DNA of 64,000 nucleotides, taken from Glycomyces tenuis DSM 44171. Its GTDB lineage: Bacteria > Actinomycetota > Actinomycetes > Mycobacteriales > Micromonosporaceae. Where the stretch lies: positions 149,434 through 213,433 of the forward strand of contig NZ_KE386600.1 in NCBI RefSeq assembly GCF_000427885.1, in the 5' to 3' direction. Position 1 is the stretch's first letter. Each line of letters opens with the position of its first letter. The notes under the pieces are model-generated. The model ran no database searches. It worked only from the letters and a program-made list of their open reading frames with translations, and had not been told where the DNA came from. Of this stretch, positions 17,359 to 25,401 are shown one piece after another. Position numbers and translations under genes: made by a program.

Positions 17359-17754
17359 GACAAAGCTCCGGGTGAGCGACCTGGAGCGGCGGGCAGCCGC
17401 ACCACATCGCTAGCCACGGGGATTCCCTCTGGACGGCTAGCGGAGCGCTAACCGAGACGGAAGAAGCTGTATGTCACCGCGCCATGCTAACTCACCCGAA
17501 CGAGACTTTCGCATCAGCTTGCTGCCGTTCGCGTATTGGAGAGGACAGTTGTCCCGGCGTCGTTGTCCATGACCCGGCCTGCTGGGGAAAGGCTTCCGAT
17601 GGTCGAGGACGGTGTGCAGTCGCGGTGTCCCGGCGTGGGAGACGCTGACTAGACTGGGGCTGCCGCTGCCGAGTGTTGTTCCGGTGTGCGCGCCGGTTCA
17701 GGACCGGCGCGTAGCAGCCGGTGCCTGGCGGCTGATGTGAAACCGGGGGAAGCG
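17359..17754 (-). promoter_or_regulatory. Intergenic region with mutually exclusive hairpins upstream of the methyltransferase
   Basis: This 396-base gap contains a 7-bp stem GCTAGCC / GGCTAGC (17409-17415 with 17435-17441) and an overlapping 5-bp stem TAGCG / CGCTA (17438-17442 with 17446-17450). Bases 17438-17441 can be in only one of them. The elements lie 50-90 bases upstream of the methyltransferase start, in the position of an attenuator. No gene is recognisable in the rest of the gap. Confidence 0.35.
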
Positions 17755-18357
17755 ATGACCGAGACCGCTGGCCGTTCCGGGCGTCGGCATGCCGGCGATG
17801 GGGCGGCCGGGTGGAAGCGATCGCCGCTGCTGCGCCGCGGCATGTTCGTCGCCGCGGTCCTCCTCGTCTGCTTCCTGTGGGCCATGCCGATAGCCGGGCT
17901 GGCGTTCGCCTTGGTCGAGCGCGGAGTCGCGTATTGGTGGCTGATACTGATATTCGGACTGCTCATGCCCGTGATCGCGATGGCCGCGGTTCGCGGCGCC
18001 CTCATCGCTTCCGGTCGGGGCGGCGAGGCTCCCTCCTCGGTCGAACACGGCGCCGCCGCTTCCTCCGTGCCGCCGCACCATGCCTCGGTCGCCTCCGACA
18101 CCGATCCGGTGGCTGAGTCGTCCGGTGCCCCGACCCGATCGGTGATCGAGCCGCTCAGCCCGCGGGAGATCGAGGTGTTGGAGCAGCTGGCGGCCGGGCG
18201 GTCCAACCGCGAGATCGCCGTAGCGCTCTACGTGGCGCCCGGCACGGTCAAGGCGCACCTGAACCACATCTTCCGCAAGCTCCAGGCCACCAGCCGGCTG
18301 CAGGCGGTCGCGCACGCCCGTCAGGCTGGCCTGCTCGACGCGCTCGATCGGAAATAA
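17755..18357 (+). CDS. Membrane-anchored LuxR-family HTH protein
   Basis: 200 aa. Two membrane segments (about 30-52 and 58-80), a linker rich in Ser/Pro/Ala (85-135), and a C-terminal LuxR/NarL helix-turn-helix (about 137-200: LSPREIEVLEQLAAGRSNRE, then VAPGTVKAHLNHIFRKL). No receiver or kinase domain is present, so it looks like a membrane-tethered one-component regulator. The start MTETAG has GGGGGAAG upstream. It sits 153 bases before a co-directional membrane protein gene, which is the obvious target or partner. Signal unknown. Confidence 0.8.
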   Translation: MTETAGRSGRRHAGDGAAGWKRSPLLRRGMFVAAVLLVCFLWAMPIAGLAFALVERGVAYWWLILIFGLLMPVIAMAAVRGALIASGRGGEAPSSVEHGAAASSVPPHHASVASDTDPVAESSGAPTRSVIEPLSPREIEVLEQLAAGRSNREIAVALYVAPGTVKAHLNHIFRKLQATSRLQAVAHARQAGLLDALDRK

Positions 18358-18510
18358 ACCCGCTGTAACCCCCGGTTATGGCCGTCCGGCAGAGGTCGTG
18401 GCGGTCGATTCCCGGCTACGTTTCGGCTCCCACACCCCGATCGCGCCAGACCGGCCGCCCCTGTCGACGGGCCCCGGTCCGGGTCCCAACGCAAGGAGCC
18501 GGTAGCCACG

Positions 18511-19245
18511 ATGAACACCCCAGCAATGACGAGCGTCAGTCCTCCGCCGGTGCCCGCCCGGAGTGCACGGCTCGTGCCGGTCCTCCTGTCCATGTCGTTC
18601 ACCGTCGTCGTCCAGACGCTGTCGATGTCCGCGTTCGTGCCGGTGCCGGTGGCGATGCTCATCGGCCTGGGATGGGGCGTCGCGATCGGCCTGGCCGCGG
18701 CCTGGATCGCGGGCAAGGCGAGAGCGAGCGCGTGGTGCGAGGACGTGCTCGTCGTCCTCGGAGCGGTCGCGATGGCCGCGCTCGCCTTCGGAGGCGGGGT
18801 CGGGCTCCTGCTGCTGGGCACCGCCCTGGACAGCTCGTCGCTGACCGGCGAGACGCTGGTGCTGATGTTCCTGCCCAGCATCCCCATCGCGATCGCCTCG
18901 AACACGCCGATAGAACTCTTCGCGGTGCCCGCGCTGCTGATATTGGGGTGGCGAGAGGGCAGGCGGCGGGCCCTCATCGTCGCCGCCTCGGCGCTGTTCC
19001 TCATCCACCGCGTCTGGACGCAGCTGGTGTTCGCCGCCGATCGACTGGACTTCGCCGCCATGGAGCAGTCGACCACGCCGCTGACCGAAACCGAGCGCCG
19101 GCAGATCGCCACCGACCTTCAGATCGAGGACCCGCGGTGGATCCTCAACCTGGTGGTCTTCGCGCTCTTCCTGCTCGCCGCGCAGTTCTCACGCGTCCGA
19201 GAGCTACAGGCGGCGACCACCTCACCCGGACCCGATGGACAGTGA
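18511..19245 (+). CDS. Polytopic membrane protein of unknown function
   Basis: 244 aa with about six hydrophobic segments (near 20-40, 44-68, 78-105, 115-135, 140-170 and 208-226). No catalytic motif is recognised. The segment TETERRQIATDLQIEDPRWI between the last two helices is the only sizeable hydrophilic loop. The start MNTPAM has AAGGAG somewhat far upstream (12 bases); MTSVSP five codons on is an alternative. Likely co-regulated with the tethered LuxR protein before it. Confidence 0.65.
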   Translation: MNTPAMTSVSPPPVPARSARLVPVLLSMSFTVVVQTLSMSAFVPVPVAMLIGLGWGVAIGLAAAWIAGKARASAWCEDVLVVLGAVAMAALAFGGGVGLLLLGTALDSSSLTGETLVLMFLPSIPIAIASNTPIELFAVPALLILGWREGRRRALIVAASALFLIHRVWTQLVFAADRLDFAAMEQSTTPLTETERRQIATDLQIEDPRWILNLVVFALFLLAAQFSRVRELQAATTSPGPDGQ

Positions 19246-19340
19246 AGCGACACTTTCCACCCGGCGAGAATAAACGCGACGCCGACCATCGCCGGACCCC
19301 CGCAGGGCAATACGACTGCCGGCGAGAATAGAACCAGCAC

Positions 19341-19384
19341 AACGCGATACAGCTGTCGTGCCAGCGCCGCGGCTGTATCGCGTT
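19341..19384 (+). terminator. Long perfect hairpin between convergent genes
   Basis: Perfect 13-bp inverted repeat AACGCGATACAGC / GCTGTATCGCGTT (19341-19353 and 19372-19384) with an 18-base loop, lying between the membrane protein gene and the convergent hydrolase gene. A bidirectional terminator is the simplest reading; there is no U-tract. Confidence 0.6.
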
Positions 19385-19436
19385 GAGCCGTCCCCTGCTG
19401 TTGAGCGGGCGGTTGCCGCGGTGTGCCGGCGCCGGT

Positions 19437-20504
19437 TCATGCGAGGTGGGTGGTGAACCATTCGGCGGCGAGGGCGGTCGCATCGTGGGCCGCGTCCCGG
19501 TCGTAGAGCTCGTTGTGGGTCACGCCCGGCAGGATCTCGATTCGTTTCGGGCCGGTGAGCCGCTCGTACACCGCCTGGTGGTCCTCGGGGAGGGTGGAGA
19601 CGTCCTCGCCGCCGACGATGAGCATCCCGGCGCGCGGCCCGACCGTGTCGGCCGAGGTCCGCGTGTCGTGCACCAGCAGGGTCCGCAGGGACATGGCGGT
19701 GGCCTGGTTCTTCCAGCGTGCGATGCCACCGCGTTCGGGATCGCCGTAGTACTCCTCGGCGATCGGGTTGTCGAACAGCACCGGTCCCTCGTGTCCCTCG
19801 GTCCGCACCACCGGGATCCGGTCGAGCTCTCCGCTCCGGTGGTGGCGCTGGAGCATCGCCGTCTGTTCGGCCAGCATGTCGTCGTAGGCCGGCATCAGCT
19901 CCCGGGCGCGGGCCGGGTTGAGCAGCCCGGCGGCGACGGCCACGAACGCGCGGACCCTGGGGTCGGCGGCGGTCAGGTTCATCGCCAGGCCGCCGCCGAT
20001 CGACACGCCCATCGCCCCGATGCGGTCGGCGTCGACCGCGGGCAGTCCGGCCAGGTGGCTGACCGCGACGTGGAGGTCGGCCAGCCGATCCTCGTTGTCC
20101 TCGTGCTGCCGCGGCCCGCCGCCGCTCTCGCCGAAGCCGCGCTGGTCGAACGCGAGGGTCACGAATCCGGCCTCGGCCAGCCGCTGCGCGTAGCCGGCGT
20201 TCACCGACTGCTCTTTGACCGAAGTCATCGCATTGCTGACCACGATCGCCGGCGAAGGGCCGGCGGCCCGCTCCGGCACTCGAAGGTGCCCTGCCAGCCG
20301 GACGCCGTCCGGTGTGCGCATGCTCATCCGGTGGAGCGTGACGCCGCCCTCGATGCCGAGCACGGTGTCCTCCTCGGATTGCTCGGCCGCGGCGGTGCCT
20401 GCAGTGGCGGCGTCGAGCAGGAGCCCCGCCGTCGCGGCGCCTCCCGCGACGAGCAGGCGGCGGCGGCCGTTGCGGTGGCCGGTGTCGTCGGTGGACGCGT
20501 TCAT
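19437..20504 (-). CDS. Tat-exported alpha/beta-hydrolase
   Basis: 355 aa. The N-terminus has a twin-arginine signal (NGRRRLLVAGGAATAGLLL) ending near TAAAE (about 40). The hydrolase has GVSIGGG as nucleophile elbow, the general acid region MLIVGGEDVS and the catalytic His in GVTHNELYD. It resembles the YcjY/dienelactone-hydrolase-like group. As a Tat substrate it would act outside the membrane. It is 19 bases after the aldo/keto reductase gene in the same operon. Substrate unknown. Confidence 0.82.
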   Translation of the reverse strand: MNASTDDTGHRNGRRRLLVAGGAATAGLLLDAATAGTAAAEQSEEDTVLGIEGGVTLHRMSMRTPDGVRLAGHLRVPERAAGPSPAIVVSNAMTSVKEQSVNAGYAQRLAEAGFVTLAFDQRGFGESGGGPRQHEDNEDRLADLHVAVSHLAGLPAVDADRIGAMGVSIGGGLAMNLTAADPRVRAFVAVAAGLLNPARARELMPAYDDMLAEQTAMLQRHHRSGELDRIPVVRTEGHEGPVLFDNPIAEEYYGDPERGGIARWKNQATAMSLRTLLVHDTRTSADTVGPRAGMLIVGGEDVSTLPEDHQAVYERLTGPKRIEILPGVTHNELYDRDAAHDATALAAEWFTTHLA

Positions 20505-20523
20505 GAGAGGGTGCTCCGTTCGT

Positions 20524-21573
20524 TCAGGTGATGGGGTGCAGGCGGAAGCCGGGCGTGGAGAGCCGACCGATGACGTCGGGGTCGAACAGGATGTACGGCT
20601 GGTAGAGCTCGGGCCGTCCCGCCTCCTCCAAGCGGGCCGCCTGCTCCTCGGTGAGGGCGAGGTCGAGCGCGGCGAGGTTCGCCTCGAGCTGGTGGACGTC
20701 GCGCGCGCCGATCAGGGGCGAGGCCACCCCGGGGCGGTTCGCCGTCCAGTTGATCGCGACCTGCGCCGGCGTGCCGCCGATCTCGCCGGCGACCGCGGTC
20801 AAGGTGTCGAGCACGGCCCAGTCCCGTTCGGTGCGGCGCCGCATGAACGGCGCGTCGGCGATCGCCCCGAGCCGTCCGTCGCCGGTCGCCGCGGTGCCCT
20901 CACCGCGGGTGTACTTCCCGGTCAGGAAGCCGCTGGCGAGCGGCGACCACGGGACCAGCTCGGTCCCGAACTCGGCGGCGGCCGGGAGGTGCTCGCGCTC
21001 GATGTGCCGTTCGACCAGCGAGTATTCGAGCTGGAGGGCGGCGACGGGCTCCCAGCCGTGCCGGTCGGCGAGCATCTGCGCCTTGGCGAAGTACCACGCG
21101 GGGACGTCCGAGAGGCCGACGGCGAGGACCTTGCCGCTCCGCACCAGCGCGTCGAGGGTCGACATCACCTCCTCGACCGGGGTCAGGGTGTCCCAGAAGT
21201 GCATCCAGTACAGGTCGACGTGGTCGGTCTGGAGCCGCCGCAGCGAGGCGTCCAGGGAGCGCAGCAGGTTCTTGCGCCCGTTGCCCGCGGCGTTGGGCTC
21301 GCCGGGCCTGGTCGCCCCCGAGTACTTGGTGGCGAGCACGACATGGTCGCGCGAGCCGGTCTCCTTGACGAACGCCCCCACGAGTTCCTCACTGCGGCCG
21401 CCGCCGTAGCCATCGGCGGTGTCGACGAAATTCCCTCCCCATTCGAAGTAGGCGCGGAATATCGCACGGGCGGTGTCCTCGTCCGTGCCCCATTCCTTTT
21501 GACCGAACGTCATCGTTCCCAAGGCGAGCGGACTGATCCGCAGCCCGGTGCTCCCCAGCAGTCGATAGCGCAC
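20524..21573 (-). CDS. Aldo/keto reductase
   Basis: 349 aa NADPH-dependent oxidoreductase of the YajO/IolS-like AKR group. Catalytic residues are visible in NFVDTADGYGGG (Asp, Tyr), VLATKYS (Lys) and YWMHFWD (His). The start is GTG at 21573 with AAGGAA upstream. First gene of a two-gene operon with the Tat-exported hydrolase, and divergent from an AraC-type regulator, which is its likely controller. This is a typical regulator/enzyme pair for small carbonyl detoxification; substrate not readable. Confidence 0.9.
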   Translation of the reverse strand: MRYRLLGSTGLRISPLALGTMTFGQKEWGTDEDTARAIFRAYFEWGGNFVDTADGYGGGRSEELVGAFVKETGSRDHVVLATKYSGATRPGEPNAAGNGRKNLLRSLDASLRRLQTDHVDLYWMHFWDTLTPVEEVMSTLDALVRSGKVLAVGLSDVPAWYFAKAQMLADRHGWEPVAALQLEYSLVERHIEREHLPAAAEFGTELVPWSPLASGFLTGKYTRGEGTAATGDGRLGAIADAPFMRRRTERDWAVLDTLTAVAGEIGGTPAQVAINWTANRPGVASPLIGARDVHQLEANLAALDLALTEEQAARLEEAGRPELYQPYILFDPDVIGRLSTPGFRLHPIT

Positions 21574-21683
21574 CAGTAGTGTTCCTTTCCAAGCGGTCGG
21601 AAGTCATCAGTACGATATGCGCGGCGGCGCCGGCCGGGCTTGTACGTTCTTGACAAACCTTTTCGGCCGCAAGAGGAGACAGT

Positions 21684-22523
21684 GTGCGAGACAAGGTGAA
21701 CGGTGAGCCGTGGACGCCGACGGGCATGCCCGACCTGGTGCTCATGGCGAGCCCGCCGCAGGCCTACCGAGACAACCTCCACAGTGAACTCAAGCTCGTC
21801 TGGTGCAGTGGCGGATACGAGATCGAGCGTCGCGGCCGGCGCTACAGCGCGGGCACTGAACAGCTCATCGCGCTGCACGCGGGCGAGGCGCATTCCGGCC
21901 GGCCGGACCTCGAGGGCGGTGCGGCGAGCGAATGGCGCATCATCTGCGTGCCGCCGACCCTCGTCGACGCCGTCGCCGATCCCGATGACCTCAGATTCGA
22001 GCCTCCCGTCATCGACGACGGCGGCATCGCTCGCCTGTTCCGCTCGGTCTTCGACTTGTTCGAATCGCCCGTGTCGCATGCGGAGCAGAGAGCGGGTCTC
22101 TACGAGCTGGTGGCCGCGTTGACGCCGTTCGCCGCCCCGGCGGAGGCGCCGTCCTTCGACCCCGTCGACGACGCGGCGCTGCGCCGCGCGCAGGACCACC
22201 TGAGCGGCCGCATGGCAGACAACGTCACACTCGACGAGCTGGCCGACGTCGCGAAGGTGAACAAGTTCCGGCTGGTGCGGGCCTGCACCGCACGCTTCGG
22301 CCTGGCGCCGCACACCCTGCACCTTCGCATGCGCCTCGACCACGCCCGCCGACTGATCCGCGACGGCGCGCGGCTGTCCGACATCGCGCATGCGACCGGC
22401 TTCTACGATCAGGCCCACTTCAGCCGCACCTTCACCCGCGCCTTCGGCCTCACGCCCTCCGCCTACCGGGCCTCATGGAAGGGCACCGGCCCCGAACGCA
22501 AGATCGCCCCCGACCTGCGGTAG
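21684..22523 (+). CDS. AraC-family transcriptional regulator
   Basis: 279 aa. N-terminal cupin-like sensing domain (about 30-110, with GTEQLIALHAGEAHSGRP) and two C-terminal helix-turn-helix units (LDELADVAKVNKFRLVRACT and LSDIAHATGFYDQAHFSRTF) ending in the AraC signature FGLTPSAYR. The start is GTG 21684 with AAGAGGAG upstream. Divergent from the aldo/keto reductase-hydrolase operon; the 110-base gap contains TTGACA at 21649 but no clear -10. Inducer unknown. Confidence 0.9.
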   Translation: MRDKVNGEPWTPTGMPDLVLMASPPQAYRDNLHSELKLVWCSGGYEIERRGRRYSAGTEQLIALHAGEAHSGRPDLEGGAASEWRIICVPPTLVDAVADPDDLRFEPPVIDDGGIARLFRSVFDLFESPVSHAEQRAGLYELVAALTPFAAPAEAPSFDPVDDAALRRAQDHLSGRMADNVTLDELADVAKVNKFRLVRACTARFGLAPHTLHLRMRLDHARRLIRDGARLSDIAHATGFYDQAHFSRTFTRAFGLTPSAYRASWKGTGPERKIAPDLR

Positions 22524-22751
22524 ACCGGGGTCGAAGCCGTCCCCCACGAAGGACACGCCCCTGGGCGCGGACGCGATCAGCACCGAGGTAGCTGGGGATG
22601 AGCGTGTACACGGCGCCGTTAATCCGTCGTAGCCGCCGTCGGTCAGGATGGTCGGCGGGTGCCCTACCCTGCCCGCTACGAGAGCTTGTCTTTTAGCCTG
22701 CGGCACTGGTCAGAGTGCCCCGCGTGTACACGAGTGAAGCCCTTGCTTGAT

Positions 22752-22775
22752 GATTCTTGTTGCGACGCAAGAATC
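22752..22775 (+). terminator. Hairpin between AraC gene and convergent ATPase gene
   Basis: Perfect 8-bp stem GATTCTTG / CAAGAATC with an 8-base loop. It sits in the 256-base gap 22524-22779, which shows no convincing gene. Confidence 0.5.
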
Positions 22776-22779
22776 TCCA

Positions 22780-23352
22780 CTAAGGGGCGTCCCGTAAGTG
22801 GGTGCTGGCGCCCGATCCTCCGATCAGATGCTTGATGGTTTCGGTGCGTTCGGGCAGAGTTCCTGGCGGGATCGGCACGCAGTCGTAGCCCAGCTCGCGA
22901 TAGGTCTTGCGGTGGAGCGCCTCGAACTCGATCGCTTCCTCGAGGTCGATCCGGCGGGCCGCGCTGGGGGTGATGAACCCCAGCAGCTCAACGAAGAAGA
23001 CCCGCCGTTGGTAGACCTGTTCGGCCTCGATCCGGTCGAGTTCACGCTTCAGGGCAGGCGGGACCTGGTGCCCGAGGTGCCGAGCGAGGGCGAGGGTGCA
23101 GATCGGTGAGCGGTCGTAGAACTGCACGGTGTCGGGCCGGGCCGAGGCTGTGGTCTGGCGAGCGCGCTGCAGCTGGCAGATCCGGTCGGGAAACGACGGC
23201 TCGGTCCACGGCTTGGCGACGCCTCGGGCCTGGTCGAGGGTGATGACGTCGGTCGCGGCTTCCTCGACCACGGTGTAGCCGTCGGCCTCCAAGGATCGCA
23301 GGAGGGCCGTCTTGCCCGCGCCGGGAGCGCCGGTGAGGATGAAGCGTTGCAA
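22780..23352 (-). CDS. AAA-type P-loop ATPase/nucleoside kinase-like protein
   Basis: 190 aa with Walker A TGAPGAGKTALL close to the N-terminus and the family pattern VVEEAATDVI, FYDRSPICTLALARHLG, RRVFFVELLGF, TYRELGYDCVPIPPG. This is the AAA_28 / NadR-kinase-like group of unassigned P-loop proteins. The start is TTG at 23352 (MQRFILTG), supported by AGAAAGG seven bases upstream; a longer frame adds non-homologous sequence. It lies back-to-back with a transposase relic. Biological role unknown. Confidence 0.78.
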   Translation of the reverse strand: MQRFILTGAPGAGKTALLRSLEADGYTVVEEAATDVITLDQARGVAKPWTEPSFPDRICQLQRARQTTASARPDTVQFYDRSPICTLALARHLGHQVPPALKRELDRIEAEQVYQRRVFFVELLGFITPSAARRIDLEEAIEFEALHRKTYRELGYDCVPIPPGTLPERTETIKHLIGGSGASTHLRDAP

Positions 23353-23463
23353 GGATCTGCCTTTCTGATAGGGACGAATCGGATTCGACCGCCGCGGCAG
23401 CGTGCCGCGGCAAGCACGGTGAGCTGGTTTCATGACTGGTTGGGCACATGGGATCATGCCTGC

Positions 23464-23837
23464 GTGAGCGGTGTGATCAGCGCGGCGGACGAGGCCATGG
23501 TGGAGCTGTTCAGCGGGCTGAGCCCGCGCCTGTTCGCCAAGCTGGTGCGGCAGTTGCGCGTGAAGGCGCCGACCCTGCGCTGAAGGGCCGCCCGTGGAAG
23601 CTGGGGTTCGAGGACCGGGTGCTGCTGGTGGCGGCCTACTGGCGCACCAAGCTGACCATGCGGCAGATCGCGGCGCTGTTCGGGACCTCGAAGTCGGCGG
23701 CCGACCGGATCATCGACGACCTCGCCCCGAAGTTGGCGCTGCGTCCCAGGAAGCGCTACGCGCCGGAGACGGTTCTGATTGTAGACGGCACCCTGGTGCC
23801 CACCCGTGACCACACCGTGGCGGCCAAGAGCAAGAAC
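23464..23837 (+). pseudogene. IS5-family transposase remnant (frameshifted and truncated)
   Basis: The first frame reads GTG start, SAADEAMVELFSGLSPRLFA, to a stop at 23581. The continuation RPWKLGFEDRVLLVAAYWRT, LTMRQIAALFGTSKSAADRI and VDGTLVPTRDHTV lies one frame off. Restoring one G in the run at 23565-23566 rejoins them (VKGADPALKGRP), so this is a single-base deletion and not programmed frameshifting. The protein stops being transposase-like after AKSKN, at the junction 23837/23838 with another element. The first catalytic Asp (VDGT) is present; the rest of the DDE domain is gone. Confidence 0.78.
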
Positions 23838-23934
23838 TGTGCTCCCCCGTTTTTCCGGAGAGGTTTCATTTTGGTTTCCAATGAAGCCAGAAAGGGACAT
23901 AGTTCGTATGCCTATCCGGAAGTACCCGCCGGAG
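23838..23934 (+). mobile_element. Left-end fragment of an IS3-family element inserted in the IS5-type gene
   Basis: Begins TGTGCTCCCCCGTTTTTCCG, like the terminal repeats of actinobacterial IS3 elements, and about 70 bases later has an ATG (23908) encoding MPIRKYPPE, matching the start of IS3 OrfA (usually MPxKYPPEFR). Similarity ends after about nine codons. The remainder of the IS is missing. Confidence 0.5.
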
Positions 23935-23943
23935 TCGATTTCT

Positions 23944-24208
23944 GTCCACATAGACAAGGGTCGGTTCTCCACCCGGGTGTGTCCACGGAATCTGGCAACC
24001 AGGGGCACTCAGTCGCACAGGTGTCGGGTGAATAAAACGCTCCCGGTTCGATCCTGTGATCGGGACTGGGGGCGTTTTTGCATGTCACGGGCTTGAGCGA
24101 GCGACGAGAATCGAACTCGCGTCATTGGTTTGGAAGACCAGCCGGTGCAGGTGCCCAACCTGCTAAAACGTTCAGGGTAGTCGTGGATCCACCTCGAACC
24201 AGCCTGGT
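23944..24208. repeat. tRNA-Gly-derived repeat, copy R2
   Basis: Starts GTCCACATAGACA (also at 56325), contains the antisense 3' half of tRNA-Gly(TCC) (24102-24140) and ends with a segment also found at 51648-51684 and 56566-56602 (AGGGTAGTCG, ATCCACCTCGAACCAGCCTG). On the minus strand the anticodon loop CTTCCAA and a T-arm are recognisable, but the 5' acceptor and D-arm are absent, so it is not a working tRNA. Confidence 0.65.
24034..24079 (-). terminator. Long hairpin with flanking A4/T5, inside repeat R2
   Basis: AAAACGCTCCC pairs with GGGGGCGTTTT (one wobble), with an inner CGATC/GATCG stem. In either direction it ends in a T tract. It lies just past the 3' end of the tRNA-like sequence, as expected for the old tRNA terminator. 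Confidence 0.55.
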
Positions 24209-24435
24209 TTCCCGTTTCCCGTGAATAGCACGCTCGTGATCTGAGCGGCCTCGCGGAGCAGGTATACGGCATGGGGCCGAGGCACATCGGTGTCTCGGAA
24301 TAGCTTCAGACCTGGACAGAGCGGCTCAGGTGATGTGAAATTAAGCGATTCCCTGACTGCCGCTCGGGCGGGGAGACCCACGACGCGGCACCGTTCACGC
24401 TCGGGACATAGAGCTGCCCCGCGTGGGCGGGGCGA

Positions 24436-25326
24436 CTAGCGTTCGGACCGGGGCGTGACCACGAGCGTCGCGGCGGCGGTGTTCGCTCGATCGACGGCCC
24501 GGGTGAAGGAGTCGCCTGAGGCTAGGGACGCCAGCAGCGTGCCGGCGAATTCGTCTCCCGCACCAGTCGTGTCCACGGCCTGGAGCGGTATCGCCTCGAT
24601 ATGCCCGTGCTCGGCGTCGGCCGCGAACGTCGCGCCACGTGCCCCGACGGTGATGACGACCGAGCGGGCGATCCGGCGCAGCTTCGCAGCCGCCGCATGG
24701 TCGGCGGCATCGACGCGATCGGCACTCGGCGGCTCCCCGAGCAGGTACGCGGCCTCAGTCTCGTTGACGATGAGCGGGTCGGCCAGGTCGATGATCCCAC
24801 TTGGCAGCTCGGCCACGGGGCTCGGATTGAGCATGAACCTGGCGCCGTTCGCCTCGCACCAGCGGGCCGCGGCGGCGACGGCGTCGAAGGGGATCTCCAG
24901 TTGCGCGAGCACGGCGGCCGGTCGTATGCGGTCCATGGCGGCGGTGACGTGCTCTGGCGTCACCGCGTGGTTGGCGAGCGGGGCGACGACGATGCTGTTC
25001 TCGCCGCCGTGGTTCACCTCGATGAGTGCGCGGCCGGTCGGGACGTCGGACCGCGTCACCTCGTCGACCTTGACGCCTCGGCGTCTCGCGTCTTCGACCG
25101 CCCGGGTGCCGAACGCGTCGTCGCCGACGCAGCCGAGCAGGTGCGCCTGGACGTGCTTGGCGGCGGCCACCGCCTGGTTGTATCCCTTGCCGCCGACGGT
25201 CTCGGCGTAGGCGGAGGCGAGGATCGTCTCGCCGGGCAGGGCGTGCCGGTCCACGGTGACGACCAGGTCGATGTTGACCGAGCCGACGACCGCGACCGCC
25301 GGTGGGGGCGGGGTGCTGGCGGGCAT
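24436..25326 (-). CDS. Ribokinase-type PfkB carbohydrate kinase
   Basis: 296 aa cytosolic kinase. The N-terminal sugar-binding motif reads VVGSVNIDLVVTVDR with GGKGYNQAVAAA, and the C-terminal PfkB signature is DTTGAGDEFAGTLLA, giving the catalytic Asp. Overall it is closest to RbsK, phosphorylating ribose or a related pentose or nucleoside. The start MPASTP has GAGGAG upstream. Last gene of a seven-gene minus-strand operon with a LacI regulator at its head. This suggests the imported substrate contains or releases a sugar. The 227 bases beyond it (24209-24435) show no gene. Confidence 0.9.
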   Translation of the reverse strand: MPASTPPPPAVAVVGSVNIDLVVTVDRHALPGETILASAYAETVGGKGYNQAVAAAKHVQAHLLGCVGDDAFGTRAVEDARRRGVKVDEVTRSDVPTGRALIEVNHGGENSIVVAPLANHAVTPEHVTAAMDRIRPAAVLAQLEIPFDAVAAAARWCEANGARFMLNPSPVAELPSGIIDLADPLIVNETEAAYLLGEPPSADRVDAADHAAAAKLRRIARSVVITVGARGATFAADAEHGHIEAIPLQAVDTTGAGDEFAGTLLASLASGDSFTRAVDRANTAAATLVVTPRSER

Positions 25327-25401
25327 GGGGTGTCTCCTCACTCGTTCGGGGCGGTCGACGCGGGGCGGGGCGGGCACGGCGCCCGCCCCGCGCGCCTCCT
25401 C

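Noticed and set aside
22473..22706. Minus-strand 77-codon frame between the AraC gene and the P-loop ATPase
   Set aside because: No homology, no ribosome site, overlaps the AraC 3' end.
23464..23600. Programmed -1 frameshifting in the IS5-type transposase
   Set aside because: No slippery heptamer is present; adding one G to a G run restores the expected protein sequence, so a simple deletion explains it, and the gene is truncated anyway.
24095..24175. Possible functional tRNA-Gly on the minus strand
   Set aside because: The T-arm and anticodon loop are fine, but the 5' acceptor and D-arm cannot be found, so no cloverleaf can form. The same is true of the copies near 9250 and 56490.
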